Source: Paenibacillus mucilaginosus 3016 (GTDB taxonomy: Bacteria; Bacillota; Bacilli; Paenibacillales; NBRC-103111). Taken from it: 64,000 nucleotides of DNA. Under the pieces are notes generated by a model. The model had not been told where the DNA came from. It worked only from the letters and a program-made list of their open reading frames with translations, and did no database searches. Positions within the stretch are counted from its first letter, which is position 1. Each line of letters begins with the position of its first letter. Location of the stretch: positions 7,272,001 to 7,336,000 of the forward strand of contig NC_016935.1 in assembly GCF_000250655.1 (NCBI RefSeq), written 5' to 3'. A program made the position numbers and the translations under genes. Positions 1 to 9,563 of this stretch are shown here, one piece after another.

Positions 1-2833
1 GCCAGCTTCTCCGCCGTCACCGACTCTGCCGCCAGCTTCTCTGCCGTTACGGATTCCGCCCCGAGCTTCTCTGCCGTCACCGACTCCGAGGCCAGCTTCT
101 CCGCCGTCACCGACTCCGAGGCCAGCTTCTCCGTCGTTACCGACTCATCGGCCAGCTTCTCCGCCGTCACCGACTCCGCTCCCAGCTTCTCCGCCGTCAC
201 CGACTCGGCCGCCAGCTTCTCTGCCGTCACCGACTCCGACGCCAGCTTCTCCGCCGTCACCGACTCCGCTCCAAGCTTCACTCTTGTTACCGACTCGGCC
301 GCCAGCTTCTCCGCCGTCACCGAGTCCGCCGCCAGCTTCTCCGCCGTCACCGACTCCGCCGCCAGCTTCTGCGCCGTCACCGACTCCGCTCCCAGCTTCT
401 CCGCCGTCACCGCGTTCGCTGCAAGCTTCTCTGCGGAGACCGCCGCGATCGCCAGCTGTTCGCCGCCAACGGCTCCAGGCGCCATATGGGTCCCCGTGAT
501 CGTAACAGGCGCTATCCGGCTGCCTTCCACCGCACCCTCAGCCAGGTGCTGGGTCCGCACGGCACCGGTTGTCAGATGCAGAGAGGTGACCGCCCCTTCT
601 GCGAGCTTCTCCCCCGATACCGACGCATTCTCAAGCTTGTCGCGGGTGACCGCCCCTGTGGCCAGCTGCTGGGATTTCACAGCCGATTTGGCCAGATGGC
701 TGCTGCCGACCGCTCCGGGGGACAGGTGCTCAGACTGCACCGCTTCCCGGGCCAGCTTCTCCGAAGTGACGCTGACATGAGCCAGCTTGGCGGAAGTTAC
801 CGCCAGGTTCGTCAGTTTGTCGGTCGATACGGATTCCACCGAGAGCTTCGAGGTCGTTACACTTTGGTTGCCGAGATGCATGGATTGCACGATATTTTCC
901 ATCAGATGCTGGGACTGTACGGCTCCGGGCGCCAGATGGATGGCCGTGACCGAACGTTCCTGCAGCTTATCGACGGTGACACTGCGGTCTTGAAGATGCT
1001 CGGTGCCTACAGCCGCCGGCCCCAGGTGAACGGTCTGCACGGCCTTCGGTTCCAGGTGAACGGAAAGCACCGTTCCGGCCGCCAGATGCCCGGAATGCAC
1101 GGACTTGGGTGCAAGCTTCAGGGAAGTCACGGCCCCATTCGCCAGCTTCTCCATCGTCACTGAGCCGTCCGACAGCTGAGAGCTGCCGATGCTGCCGGAT
1201 ACAATCTTCTCTGCGGATACGGAGTGAGGGGCCAGGTGGCTTCCATCGATGCCTCCGGCCTGCACATGCCTGCCTTCAACGCTGGATTCGGACAGGTGAA
1301 TGCTCTGAATCACATTCTTGGCCAGCTTCCCGGAGGTGACCGAGCCATCCTTGATCTGCTCCGACTGCACCGCTTCATCCGCCAGATGGAACGATTCGAT
1401 CTGCTTCGATGCAATGTTGGTGCCGCGGACACTGCCGGGGGCCAAGTGGTCGTGCACGATGGAATTAAGCTTGAGATGCTCGGAAGCGATGCTCCATGGC
1501 GCCAGCTTCTCCTCGGTCACCGCCCCCTGGCCGAGCTTCTCCGATGAGACCGCGCCGTCCGCGAGCTGGGATGTGCCGACACTGGCGGGGGCAATCTTCT
1601 CCCCAGTCACGGCATGGGGGGTAGGTGCCGGCCCTCGATGCCTCCGGCCTGCACATGCTTGCCTTCGACAATCGATTCACTCAGATGCGTACCTTGCACT
1701 GCGTGTTTGGCCAGCTTGCCGGAGGTTACCGAACCGTCCCTGAGATGGAGGGACTGTACGGCCTCCTCTGCCAAGTGATTGGATTCAATCTGTTTTGATC
1801 CGATATTCAGAGCGCGGACACTGCCGGGGGCCAGATGATCATGACTGATGGTGTTCGGCTTGAGATGACCGGAGGCGACGCTCCAGTGTCCCAGCTTCTC
1901 CTCGGTCACCGCCCCGTCCGCCAGCTTCTCGGTCGTGATCTCTCCGTCAACGATCTTCGATGCCGTAACCGCTCCGTCGCGCAGCTTCTCGGTACTGACC
2001 GCCCCGTCCGCCAGCTTCGCCGTATTCACGCTTCCGTTGGCGAGCTGCGAAGCCTGGATCGCGCCGCTCCTGATTTTGTCCGAGGTGATCGACTGGTGCT
2101 GGATCATCTCGCCCGAAATCGCCTCGTCCGCGAGATGCTTAGCGTGGATCGAGCCGTCGGCGATCTTCATCGCGTCGATCGACTTATCCGCCAGCTTCTC
2201 CGAACTGATGCTGTTGTCGAGCAGCTTATCCCCCGAGATGGAGCGGTCGCGTACTTTCTCCGAGGTGACGGCGCCGGACGCAAGGATATCCTCGGTGACC
2301 GAACGGGGGGCGAGCTTCTGTACGGTAACGGATCGGTCGGCCAGCTTCGCACTGTCCACCGCGTAATCCGCCAGATTCTCACGGCTTACTCCCCCGCGCC
2401 GGATCCGGGTGCTGTCCACTGCATAGCGGGCAATCTTTTCGGTAGTGACGGATTCTTCCCCCAGATCGTCGGTATACACCGTCGCACCTTGGAATGTCTT
2501 CTTGATCTCCGGCTGAGGTGCCGGTGTATGGGGCTGGGGTGCGGGTGTGTAGGGCTTTGACAAAGACTCTGCGGCAGGCGGCCTTGATATCGTGTAGCGC
2601 TTCAAGGAAGGGGCGGCCTTCGGAAGTACGTCCCACTCCTCTTCCTCCGTTAGAGGGTCCGGCTCTATCAACGTCTCTTCAGGGGGGTGGATCTGGGAGA
2701 CGGAAGCTTCTTCCCGGATCACCTGCTTGCCCGGCTTTTCATCCAGCCAGCTTAGTTCGTTGATATAAGAAGCGATACGCTGCTTCCGGGGTTTTGACTT
2801 ACTACCGGCAGGGCGGCGGCTGTCCTTTTTCAT
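1..2833 (-). CDS. Giant decapeptide-repeat protein (partial, one internal frameshift), WIAG-tail-like architecture
   Basis: The start is ATG at 2833, after AGGAGG; the gene runs off the left edge. Residues 1-125 are charged and proline-rich (basic first 20 residues, then a segment containing INELSWLDE). From about residue 127 the protein is built of ten-residue repeats of the form xSVTxEKLAD, with variants such as xAVQSxHLxx, down to base 1. The 30-base units at 1-450 are nearly uniform. The reading frame slips by one base near 1615-1622: the first frame stops at 1607 just after GRHLPP, while the other frame continues APHAVTGEKIA and stays open to base 1. A 130-residue super-repeat occurs twice (about 1248-1636 and 1637-2025), and its copies are 389 rather than 390 bases apart, which locates the one-base loss. 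Similar repeat proteins in Paenibacillus end in a WIAG-tail domain; that end lies outside the window. A cell- or spore-surface fibre is inference. Confidence 0.7.
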
Positions 2834-3028
2834 GAGGGTCCTCCTAATGTGAATTCATCGATGCCTATCTGATGAAAGGGCATTTGATGTCTCAATCATG
2901 CAGTCACTGGTAACATATGCATTCACCCAGAAGGTGGTCATCCGCCCGGAAAAAAATAGGCAGTCATCCCGCCCAGCCGCCCGCGCCTTCCTTACGCCCC
3001 GCACAAGCCCATACTCTTATATTCGCAC

Positions 3029-3066
3029 CAAAAAGCCCCTGTTCTTCACAGAAGAACAGGAGCTCT
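3029..3066 (-). terminator. Rho-independent terminator after the glycosyltransferase gene
   Basis: On the minus strand CTCCTGTTCTTC and GAAGAACAGGGG pair around a three-base loop and are followed by CTTTTT. It lies 33 bases past the glycosyltransferase stop and separates that gene from the repeat-protein gene. Confidence 0.85.
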
Positions 3067-3096
3067 TTACCCGGCTTACCGGTGTTATCGTCAGCT

Positions 3097-4299
3097 TCAG
3101 CCGGGATACGGCGGGGGCGGAAGCTCCAGTCCCGGCTTCCCCGGCAGGAGTTCCGCATACAGGGCGAGCCAGCGTTCCGCGGTCCGCTCCCACGTAAAAT
3201 GCTCGAGCACCCGCTCCACGCTCATCATTCCCATGCGGCAGGCGGCCTCTTCGTCGCGAAGCAGCCAGGCCAGCCGCTCCGGGAGCTCCTCCCCGATCGA
3301 CGACAGCCGGACCGTCAATCCAGTTACGCCCTCCTCAATGATCTCGGGGATGCCGCCCGCGTGGGTGGCCACCACCGGCACACCGGCCGCCATCGCCTCG
3401 ACGTTCACGAGCCCGAACGCTTCCCGGCGGCCGGAAGGGACGACCAGGACGTCGGCAAGCCGGAACCAGTCCGCAACCTCGCCGTGGGGAACGTAGGGGA
3501 TGAAGCGTACGTGCTCCTTCATCCGCTTCGCCATGCGGTGCAGCCGTCTGACGTACGGCGTGGTCCGCTTCGAGCCGTAGAAGGCGCTTCCCACGATGAG
3601 CAGTACCGCATTCGGCACCTCCTGCACAATCCGGGGCATCGCCTCCAGCACGTGATGCACGCCCTTGATGGGAATCAGCCTGCCGACGTAGAGCAGAACC
3701 CGCCTGCCCTGGAGTCCGAGCCGGGCGGTCATCGCTTCCCGGCGCAGGGCCCCCTCCCCGTGCCAGCGGCTGGCAAAGCCCGCAGGGTCTACGCCGAGGT
3801 GGTTGACGACCAGCTTGCCGCGGGAACGCGGGTCCCTGCGCTCCATCTCTTCCCGGATAAACTCCGAGTTCACCACGATCCGGTCCGCCGCGGCCAGGCA
3901 GCGCCTCAGTTCCGCCAGCCGGATATGCGGGCGGGAGACAAAGGTGACCGAGTGGAGCGAGAGTACGATCTTCGCACGGGGATGGCGGCGGCGCAGATAC
4001 CTGACGAACCTCGGCCGGTTCTCGACCTGGATGATGTCCGGTTTCAGCTTCTCGAGCCGTCGGGAGACGTTGCGGATGTAGCCGGCGGGGGTTGGCGCCG
4101 GTACGCGCGCATACTTCACACCGCCGCGGAGCTCTTCCGGCGGAAGAACACGGCTGCGGCGGCCGAGCACCGCCACGCGGACCCTGCGGCCCACTCTCGC
4201 GGCAACCTCCTCCACGACCAGCTCCACCGAGCTGCTCTTGCCGGACGGGATGACGAAGGAACCCGGTGTTACGACAGCCACATCGATTCGCGGTTTCAT
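3097..4299 (-). CDS. Family 4 glycosyltransferase (CotSA-like)
   Basis: This is a 400-residue GT-B glycosyltransferase expected to transfer a sugar from a nucleotide-sugar donor in the cytoplasm. The N-terminal acceptor domain starts MKPRIDVAVVTPGSF. The C-terminal donor domain has VGRLIPIKGV and the EX7E motif EAFGLVNVE at about residues 293-301, followed by AAGVPVVAT. ATG 4299 is preferred over an upstream in-frame ATG (4407) because AGGAGGAGGGG lies just before it. Length and motifs resemble the spore-coat CotSA/GT4 group. It lies directly upstream of the Ser/Thr-rich repeat-protein gene on the same strand but has its own terminator. Glycosylation of that protein is a hypothesis suggested only by position. 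Confidence 0.88.
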   Translation of the reverse strand: MKPRIDVAVVTPGSFVIPSGKSSSVELVVEEVAARVGRRVRVAVLGRRSRVLPPEELRGGVKYARVPAPTPAGYIRNVSRRLEKLKPDIIQVENRPRFVRYLRRRHPRAKIVLSLHSVTFVSRPHIRLAELRRCLAAADRIVVNSEFIREEMERRDPRSRGKLVVNHLGVDPAGFASRWHGEGALRREAMTARLGLQGRRVLLYVGRLIPIKGVHHVLEAMPRIVQEVPNAVLLIVGSAFYGSKRTTPYVRRLHRMAKRMKEHVRFIPYVPHGEVADWFRLADVLVVPSGRREAFGLVNVEAMAAGVPVVATHAGGIPEIIEEGVTGLTVRLSSIGEELPERLAWLLRDEEAACRMGMMSVERVLEHFTWERTAERWLALYAELLPGKPGLELPPPPYPG

Positions 4300-4527
4300 G
4301 CGCAGCCCCTCCTCCTGATGCATTCGCTTCTGCATTATATTCAGGAGGGGACGAAGGTGGATGGGCTGTTCGTCCATCCCGGGCCGGCCCAATTCTTCGG
4401 GAGGCATATCCGATTTCAGGATCGGGTAAGCCCAGAGTTTCCGTGAGCTTGTCCGGTCCCGCTGCTTGCCGCAATTCCGGGCATAGGCTTCCGAATCCCT
4501 CCAACCCTTTGCGCCCGGCTGCCGCCT

Positions 4528-5100
4528 TTAAGCCTCTCCGCCCAGCTCCTTGAACCGGAAGCAGTCCACGGTATGATCCATCACCATGCCGGTCGCCTGC
4601 ATGAACGCGTAGCAGATCGTCGAGCCGACGAAGGTGAAGCCCCGCTTCTTGAGGTCCTTGCTCATGGCGTCGGACTGCGGGGTCTGCGCCGGCACTTCGC
4701 TCAGCGAGCCCCAGCTGTTGCGCACGGACTGCCCGTCCGTGAACCGCCAGATATAGCGGTCGAAGCTGCCGAATTCCTCCTGCACCCGCAGGAACGCCTG
4801 CGCGGAAGACACCGCGCCCCGGATCTTCAGCCGGTTGCGGATAATCCCCGGGTCCGCCAGCAGCTCCCCGAGCTTCGCTTCGTCATAAGCGGCCACCTTC
4901 ACCGGATCGAAGCCGTCGAAGACCTCGCGGTACCGCTCCCTTTTCTTCAATACGGTGTACCAGCTGAGCCCGGCCTGCGCCCCTTCGAGCACCAGCATCT
5001 CGAACAGCTTCCGGTCTTCATGGACCGGCACGCCCCATTCCTTGTCGTGGTATTCCTGATACAGCGGGTCCTCATTGACCCATGCGCAGCGGCATGTCAT
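4528..5100 (-). CDS. tag: DNA-3-methyladenine glycosylase I
   Basis: This is a 190-residue base-excision repair glycosylase that removes 3-methyladenine from alkylated DNA. The family's zinc-snap residues are visible: Cys near the start (MTCRCAW), His in EYHDKEWG, and the C-terminal pair in MDHTVDCF. The substrate-pocket segment EGAQAGLSW is intact. The ATG at 5100 is chosen because GAGGAGG precedes it; a longer in-frame start at 5160 adds 20 residues unlike the family. It is a single gene on the minus strand, back to back with the EcsC gene. Confidence 0.95.
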   Translation of the reverse strand: MTCRCAWVNEDPLYQEYHDKEWGVPVHEDRKLFEMLVLEGAQAGLSWYTVLKKRERYREVFDGFDPVKVAAYDEAKLGELLADPGIIRNRLKIRGAVSSAQAFLRVQEEFGSFDRYIWRFTDGQSVRNSWGSLSEVPAQTPQSDAMSKDLKKRGFTFVGSTICYAFMQATGMVMDHTVDCFRFKELGGEA

Positions 5101-5235
5101 GATGCCAACGCCTCCTCTATCATTTCGGTCCGGATACGCCATCCGCTCTCTGACCGGCACTCTGCTCTCCGTCTATGATAAACCCAATCCCTGACAGTTT
5201 CTGTCATAGTCTGTCCATTCCAGGCTTCGAATCAT

Positions 5236-5265
5236 TTGGGGGTCCCTTCCCGTATAACGTATAAT
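5236..5265 (+). promoter_or_regulatory. Candidate sigma-A promoter for the EcsC-cupin unit
   Basis: A perfect TATAAT at 5260-5265 has TTGGGG at 5236-5241 with an 18-base spacer, about 50 bases before the EcsC start codon. The -35 match is only partial. Confidence 0.5.
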
Positions 5266-5314
5266 ACTACCAAGAACCTCCTCGGCGGTCATTCTTACAA
5301 AGGAGCCGAAGACC

Positions 5315-6214
5315 ATGAACGAAGAATTAAGCGTATATGAGCAGCAGGTGCAGCGGAAGCTGGAGCATTGGCGCGCCGGCCTGCTGAAGCCTCCGGGCAT
5401 GATCGAGCGGACTTCGAAGGCCGTGCAGTCGCGCATCAATCAGGCGATTCCGGAGAAGGTCCATGCGGCGATCACCTCCGCGGTCAAAGGAATCGTGCAG
5501 ACCGCCCTGTTCTCGATGGATTATATCCCGAAGAGCGAGCCGTCGGCCGGAGTATCCCTCGCCCTGCGTGACAAGGAAGCCGAAGACAAGCTCGCCTTCT
5601 ACAAAAAGCTGGCTGCCGCCGAAGGCGCAGGAGCCGGAGCCGGCGGGTTCCTCCTCGGGATGGCCGACTTCCCGATCCTCATCGGCATCAAGATGAAGTT
5701 CCTGTTCGAGCTGGCCCATGTCTACGGCTATTCCACGTACGACTACCGGGAGCGGCTGTTCATCCTCCATATCTTCCAGCTCGCCTTCTCGGGCCAGACG
5801 GCACGTCCGCCCCTCTATGAAGCGATCGCCGCATGGCCGCAGACAATGCGGACCCTGCCGATGGCGAGCAGCTACGCGGAGCATATTGACTGGCGGAAGT
5901 TCCAGCAGGAGTACCGGGATACGATCGATTTCCGCAAAATGCTCCAGCTGGTCCCCGGCATCGGCATGGTGGTCGGAGCCTGGGCCAACTACGGCCTGCT
6001 CGAGGAGCTCGGCGAGACGGGCATGAACTGCTACCGGCTCCGCTGGCTGGCGGAAGCCCGGGACCGCGGACCGCTTCCCCGCTCCGGCGGGTGGCTCGGC
6101 AGCAAGGAGGACGGAGAGCCCCGGTTCACGACCCCTCCGCTTCCGCAGGATGCTTCTCCATCCCGGCACAACCCGATGAAAGAAGGCGATTCCTATGAAG
6201 ATCGGCAAAAGTAA
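5315..6214 (+). CDS. EcsC family protein
   Basis: This 299-residue protein has the EcsC signature: a hydrophobic, glycine/alanine-rich central segment (AAAEGAGAGAGGFLLGMADFP, about residues 100-120), then IKMKFLFELAHVYGYS and a second hydrophobic stretch LVPGIGMVVGAWANYGLLEELG. EcsC was named from the B. subtilis ecs locus of an ABC transporter; its biochemical role is not established. GGAG precedes ATG 5315. The last 20 bases overlap the next gene, so the two are probably translated from one message. Confidence 0.88.
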   Translation: MNEELSVYEQQVQRKLEHWRAGLLKPPGMIERTSKAVQSRINQAIPEKVHAAITSAVKGIVQTALFSMDYIPKSEPSAGVSLALRDKEAEDKLAFYKKLAAAEGAGAGAGGFLLGMADFPILIGIKMKFLFELAHVYGYSTYDYRERLFILHIFQLAFSGQTARPPLYEAIAAWPQTMRTLPMASSYAEHIDWRKFQQEYRDTIDFRKMLQLVPGIGMVVGAWANYGLLEELGETGMNCYRLRWLAEARDRGPLPRSGGWLGSKEDGEPRFTTPPLPQDASPSRHNPMKEGDSYEDRQK

Positions 6215-6533
6215 CGCGGAGCATTACGTGTGGGGCGGCACCTGCGACGGCTGGCACCTCGTCAAGCAGCCCGAGCTCAGCGTCATCCACGAACGGATGC
6301 CCCCCGGCACGGAGGAGGTCCGCCACTATCACGGGCAGGCGCGGCAGTTCTTCTTCGTGCTCTCCGGCTGTGCCGAGCTGGAGGTGGACGGCACGGTCCA
6401 CCTCCTTCATCCACAGGAGGGCTGCGAGGTGGCGCCCCTTGTGCCGCACCAGATGAAGAACACCTCCGGGCAGCCGGTGGAGTTCCTCGTGATCTCCCAT
6501 CCGCAGACGCGCGGCGACCGGTTCGAGGCCTGA
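6195..6533 (+). CDS. Small cupin-domain protein
   Basis: The product is 112 residues and fits a single cupin barrel. The metal-binding motif is visible as HYHGQARQFFFVLSG, with Glu in CAELEVDG, and the second motif as PLVPHQMKNTSG with its histidine. Cupins of this size are enzymes or small-molecule binders, and the substrate cannot be read from sequence. The start codon lies inside the end of the EcsC gene, after AAGAAGGCG. Confidence 0.85.
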   Translation: MKIGKSNAEHYVWGGTCDGWHLVKQPELSVIHERMPPGTEEVRHYHGQARQFFFVLSGCAELEVDGTVHLLHPQEGCEVAPLVPHQMKNTSGQPVEFLVISHPQTRGDRFEA

Positions 6534-6838
6534 GCCCTGCCGCTGAATGAGGCCGGGGCCGGCCGGGACAGCAGCCCCCCAGAGAAAGCAGCGCCTGTCG
6601 GGGATGCGGCTGGGCAATGACCCGCAGCGCAGAAAGCCGGCAGAGTGGTTGCCCCTGTGGCGATGCCCTAAGCACCCGCGGCCGCATTCCCGCCTCCGGG
6701 TGCATTCCCTCTGCCCACTGCCGCTTCCGGCCAGCCGGCCTGCTCTGCTTCTACATGCGCCAGCCGAACTTAGAAGCGCATCAGCTTATCCGTTCCGCCT
6801 CTCTGTTTCCACTCCCCATCCTCCCATTCCAATCTATT
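6534..6838. other. Intergenic gap between convergent units
   Basis: This 305-base stretch lies between the cupin stop and the minus-strand O-antigen ligase stop. It is GC-rich and has short inverted repeats, but I see no convincing T-tailed terminator, RNA or small gene. Confidence 0.5.
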
Positions 6839-9360
6839 CTACGAATCTTGTGCTTCCTGCACGAAGGACGGCCCTCCCTGCATTCCCTTCGACAGCAGCC
6901 GCTCTAGCTTCACACGCTCGCTCCCGTCCGCGGCAAAGAGCCGGTCCCGCCAAGCGGCGTCTTCCTTCCCCTGCTTTTGCGCCGCAGCCGCATACCATCG
7001 GACAAGCTCCCGGCTGCCTGCCGGCTTCAAATCCTCAGGCAGCACCGGCCGGAGCAGGTCTGCCGCCCCCGCGTAATTCCCCCGCCGGTACTCCACGCGG
7101 GCCTGCTGCAGCTTCAATCCGGGCGTGGGATCGAAGGACGGTACCGCGATGCTTTTCGGAATAAGCTCCAGCTCCCTGCGCTTCTCCTCTATCGTAACGG
7201 AGAGCATCTGCACCTGGTCCCAGTGACGGTCCTGCTCCCGCAGGTCGCCCTGATCTCCGGCCCTCTCCCCCAGCACATAATGCAGCTCGGCCGCCCGCTC
7301 GTACCAGGGCATAGCCCAAGGGCGCCGCCCGATCGCCTCCCGCGAAACCGCCAAGGCCTGGTCCTCCTGACCCTTCAGCCTGGCCCAGCCGTACTCGTAT
7401 TCCGAAATCTCGGGGGCATACGGCTCCCGCTCCTTCAGGGCGGCCAGCAGCGCCGCCCCTTCGTCGAGGTAGGTCTCCTGCTGCGTCTGGCGGTACAGCG
7501 CATCCAGGAGCTTGATTTGGATCAGCACATAATCGGCATTGGAGGGCTGCAGGGCGACCGCCGAGTCGAGGGCCTCCATCACCGGGGCAAGCTGCGGCGA
7601 CGGCTGCGTGACCAGCCCGATGGCCCGTACGGCTTCGCTGTTCCCCCTCTTCAAAGAGAGGGAGACGAACAGCATGCTCAGCGACAGAAGCGCAAGGACT
7701 GCTGGGTACCCCCACCGGACAGCGGAGCCGATCCCTGCAGAACGGTCCGCCGGCTCCCGCTGCGGCAGGGCTCCCGCCATGCCGCCAAGGCAGAGGTAGA
7801 ACAGCGCCGACAGGAACACATAGCTCATATCGAAGTCCATGAAGCTGTGCAGGAGCAGCGGTACGGCCGTGACCGCATACAGCAGGCGGCCCTGCGGTCC
7901 GGCCTGTCCGCTTTCCATGCCGGAAGCCCGGACCGTACGGATGTGCTGGCGCACATAGGCCGCAAAGATCCATGCGATGAAGCCAAAGATGGCGAGAGCG
8001 CCGATCAGCCCCACATCAATCAGGGTCTGGAGGACAAAGTTATGCGCCTGCCGGCTGGAGTAGCCGTAGCTCTGGTACGACGGATAGAGCGAGGCCCAGC
8101 CCCCTCCGCCGGTCCCAACGAGCCAGTGCTCCCTGAAGATCCGCAGGGCGTCGGCATAAAAGTATCCCCGCTCCTGGACACTGTGCTGGGTGAAGTTGAT
8201 GTTCTCCACCCGGGTACGAATGCCCTCCGGCAGGATCGAGAGCAGTGTCGGTGCTGCGGCAAGCAGCAGGACGGCCCCGCAGCCGAGCAGGAGCAGCAGA
8301 ACGGGGAATACGACCCCCCATATGCTTCCACCTGCGGCGCGCCGTCCACTTCTCGAGCAGCAGCTGCCCCCGTCTCAGGAGCAGGACGATGCCGGCGCTG
8401 GCAAGGGGAGGCGGCGAGGAGCAGGAGCCAGTCCCACAGCGCGGAGGCCGGCGCCGCCCCCTGCTGGATCGCTGCGGCCGTGCGCATGCCCGGGGAGGTC
8501 AGGACCGCCGCCAGCAGGACCGCCGCCGAGAGCTGGGCCAGCAGCATCACCTGGCGGGAGAAGGTGACGAAGGGCATAAGAAGCAGCAGCGCGGGCGGCA
8601 GCAGGACGTAAGCCCCGCGGGAGAGGGTCAAGGCCAGGGACAGCAGCGCCGGCACCAGGAAGAAGGCATGCAGGGCAGCGGCGGCCGTGGAGGAAGTCCT
8701 CACCGACAGGAAGAGGCTTCCCAGAAGGACGGCCATCAGATAAGCGGCATAAGAGTTCGCATACGTGAAGACGGACGCCAGCCGGATGCCGTTCGCATCG
8801 GAGATGATCAGGCCGTGCTCCTGCACAAGGCCGTACCATGCAAGCAGGCCGTAGATCACCACGGCATAGCCTCCAAGCACAATTCCGTGCCGGAGAAGAC
8901 GGTTCACAGATTCCTTCCGCGACAAGAGCAGGCCGAAAACGAAGAAAGCTGCGGACACCATCTGGGCATACCAGGTCTGATAGTACATATAAGAGGAGAC
9001 GGGGCTTGTACCCGGCAGCAGGCCGGGAATCAAATAGACGAGCGGAGTGCACCATATCAGCAGGAGGGCCGCATCCTGCCGCCCCCCTCTTCGCTCCTGG
9101 AAGAACAGCAGCAGCGCAGCGGCGCCCAGCGCGAGATACACAAGGATATAGCTGCTGAACAGCGGGCTGTTAAAAGCCAGGCTCTCCTCCGGCTTATGTT
9201 CATAGCGGGCGTGCAGAAACAAGGCGCGTCCATAAGGCGCCGCGGCCAGAAATAACAGAACACAGCCCAGCAGAAACAGATGGAGCAGCGGCTGGCCTTC
9301 TTTCTTCTGCTGCAGCGGCAGACGATTCGTATTGTGCTTCGGTACATATCCGGCGTTCAT
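6839..9360 (-). pseudogene. O-antigen ligase family membrane protein with TPR-like C-terminus, two frameshifts
   Basis: Three reading frames have to be joined to obtain one protein of about 840 residues. The N-terminal frame starts at ATG 9360 (after AAGGAGAGG) and encodes about ten membrane segments. It slips near 8403-8415 into a short frame (SAGIVLLLRRGQLLLEKW), which slips again at a run of six G at 8314-8319 into the third frame. That last frame encodes the Wzy_C/O-antigen ligase core (HNFVLQTLIDVGLIGAL), more membrane segments and a soluble TPR-like tail. The family joins or polymerises glycans at the outer face of the membrane. Both slips go the same way and lie in C/G-rich stretches, so either a decayed gene or sequence errors are possible. 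Confidence 0.75.
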
Positions 9361-9449
9361 GATTCTCTTTCCTCTCCTTCTCTCCAGGGTCCTATCTTTC
9401 CCAGACGCCGGCCTGCCTACAGAAGTTGCTAAATTTTTCCTTATAAAAT

Positions 9450-9484
9450 TCAAAAAAAGAAACGCCCTCGCAAGGACGTTTCCA
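9450..9484 (-). terminator. Terminator after the CAP-domain gene
   Basis: On the minus strand AAACGTCCTTGC pairs with GAGGGCGTTT and is followed by CTTTTTTT. It lies between the CAP-domain gene stop and the O-antigen ligase start. Confidence 0.8.
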
Positions 9485-9563
9485 GTCGCAGGATGCTTCT
9501 CATCAGCCGGGCGGTTCCTGCCGCCCCTACCCGGCCTCTTCTTCCCCGTGCTGCCGCAGCGGC

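Noticed and set aside
1..450. CRISPR-like array of 30-base repeats
   Set aside because: The repeats are directly contiguous with no unique spacers and encode ten-residue units in one open minus-strand frame.
486..1163. Plus-strand open frame of 225 codons
   Set aside because: It is the complement of the decapeptide-repeat gene and has no ribosome binding site or family resemblance.
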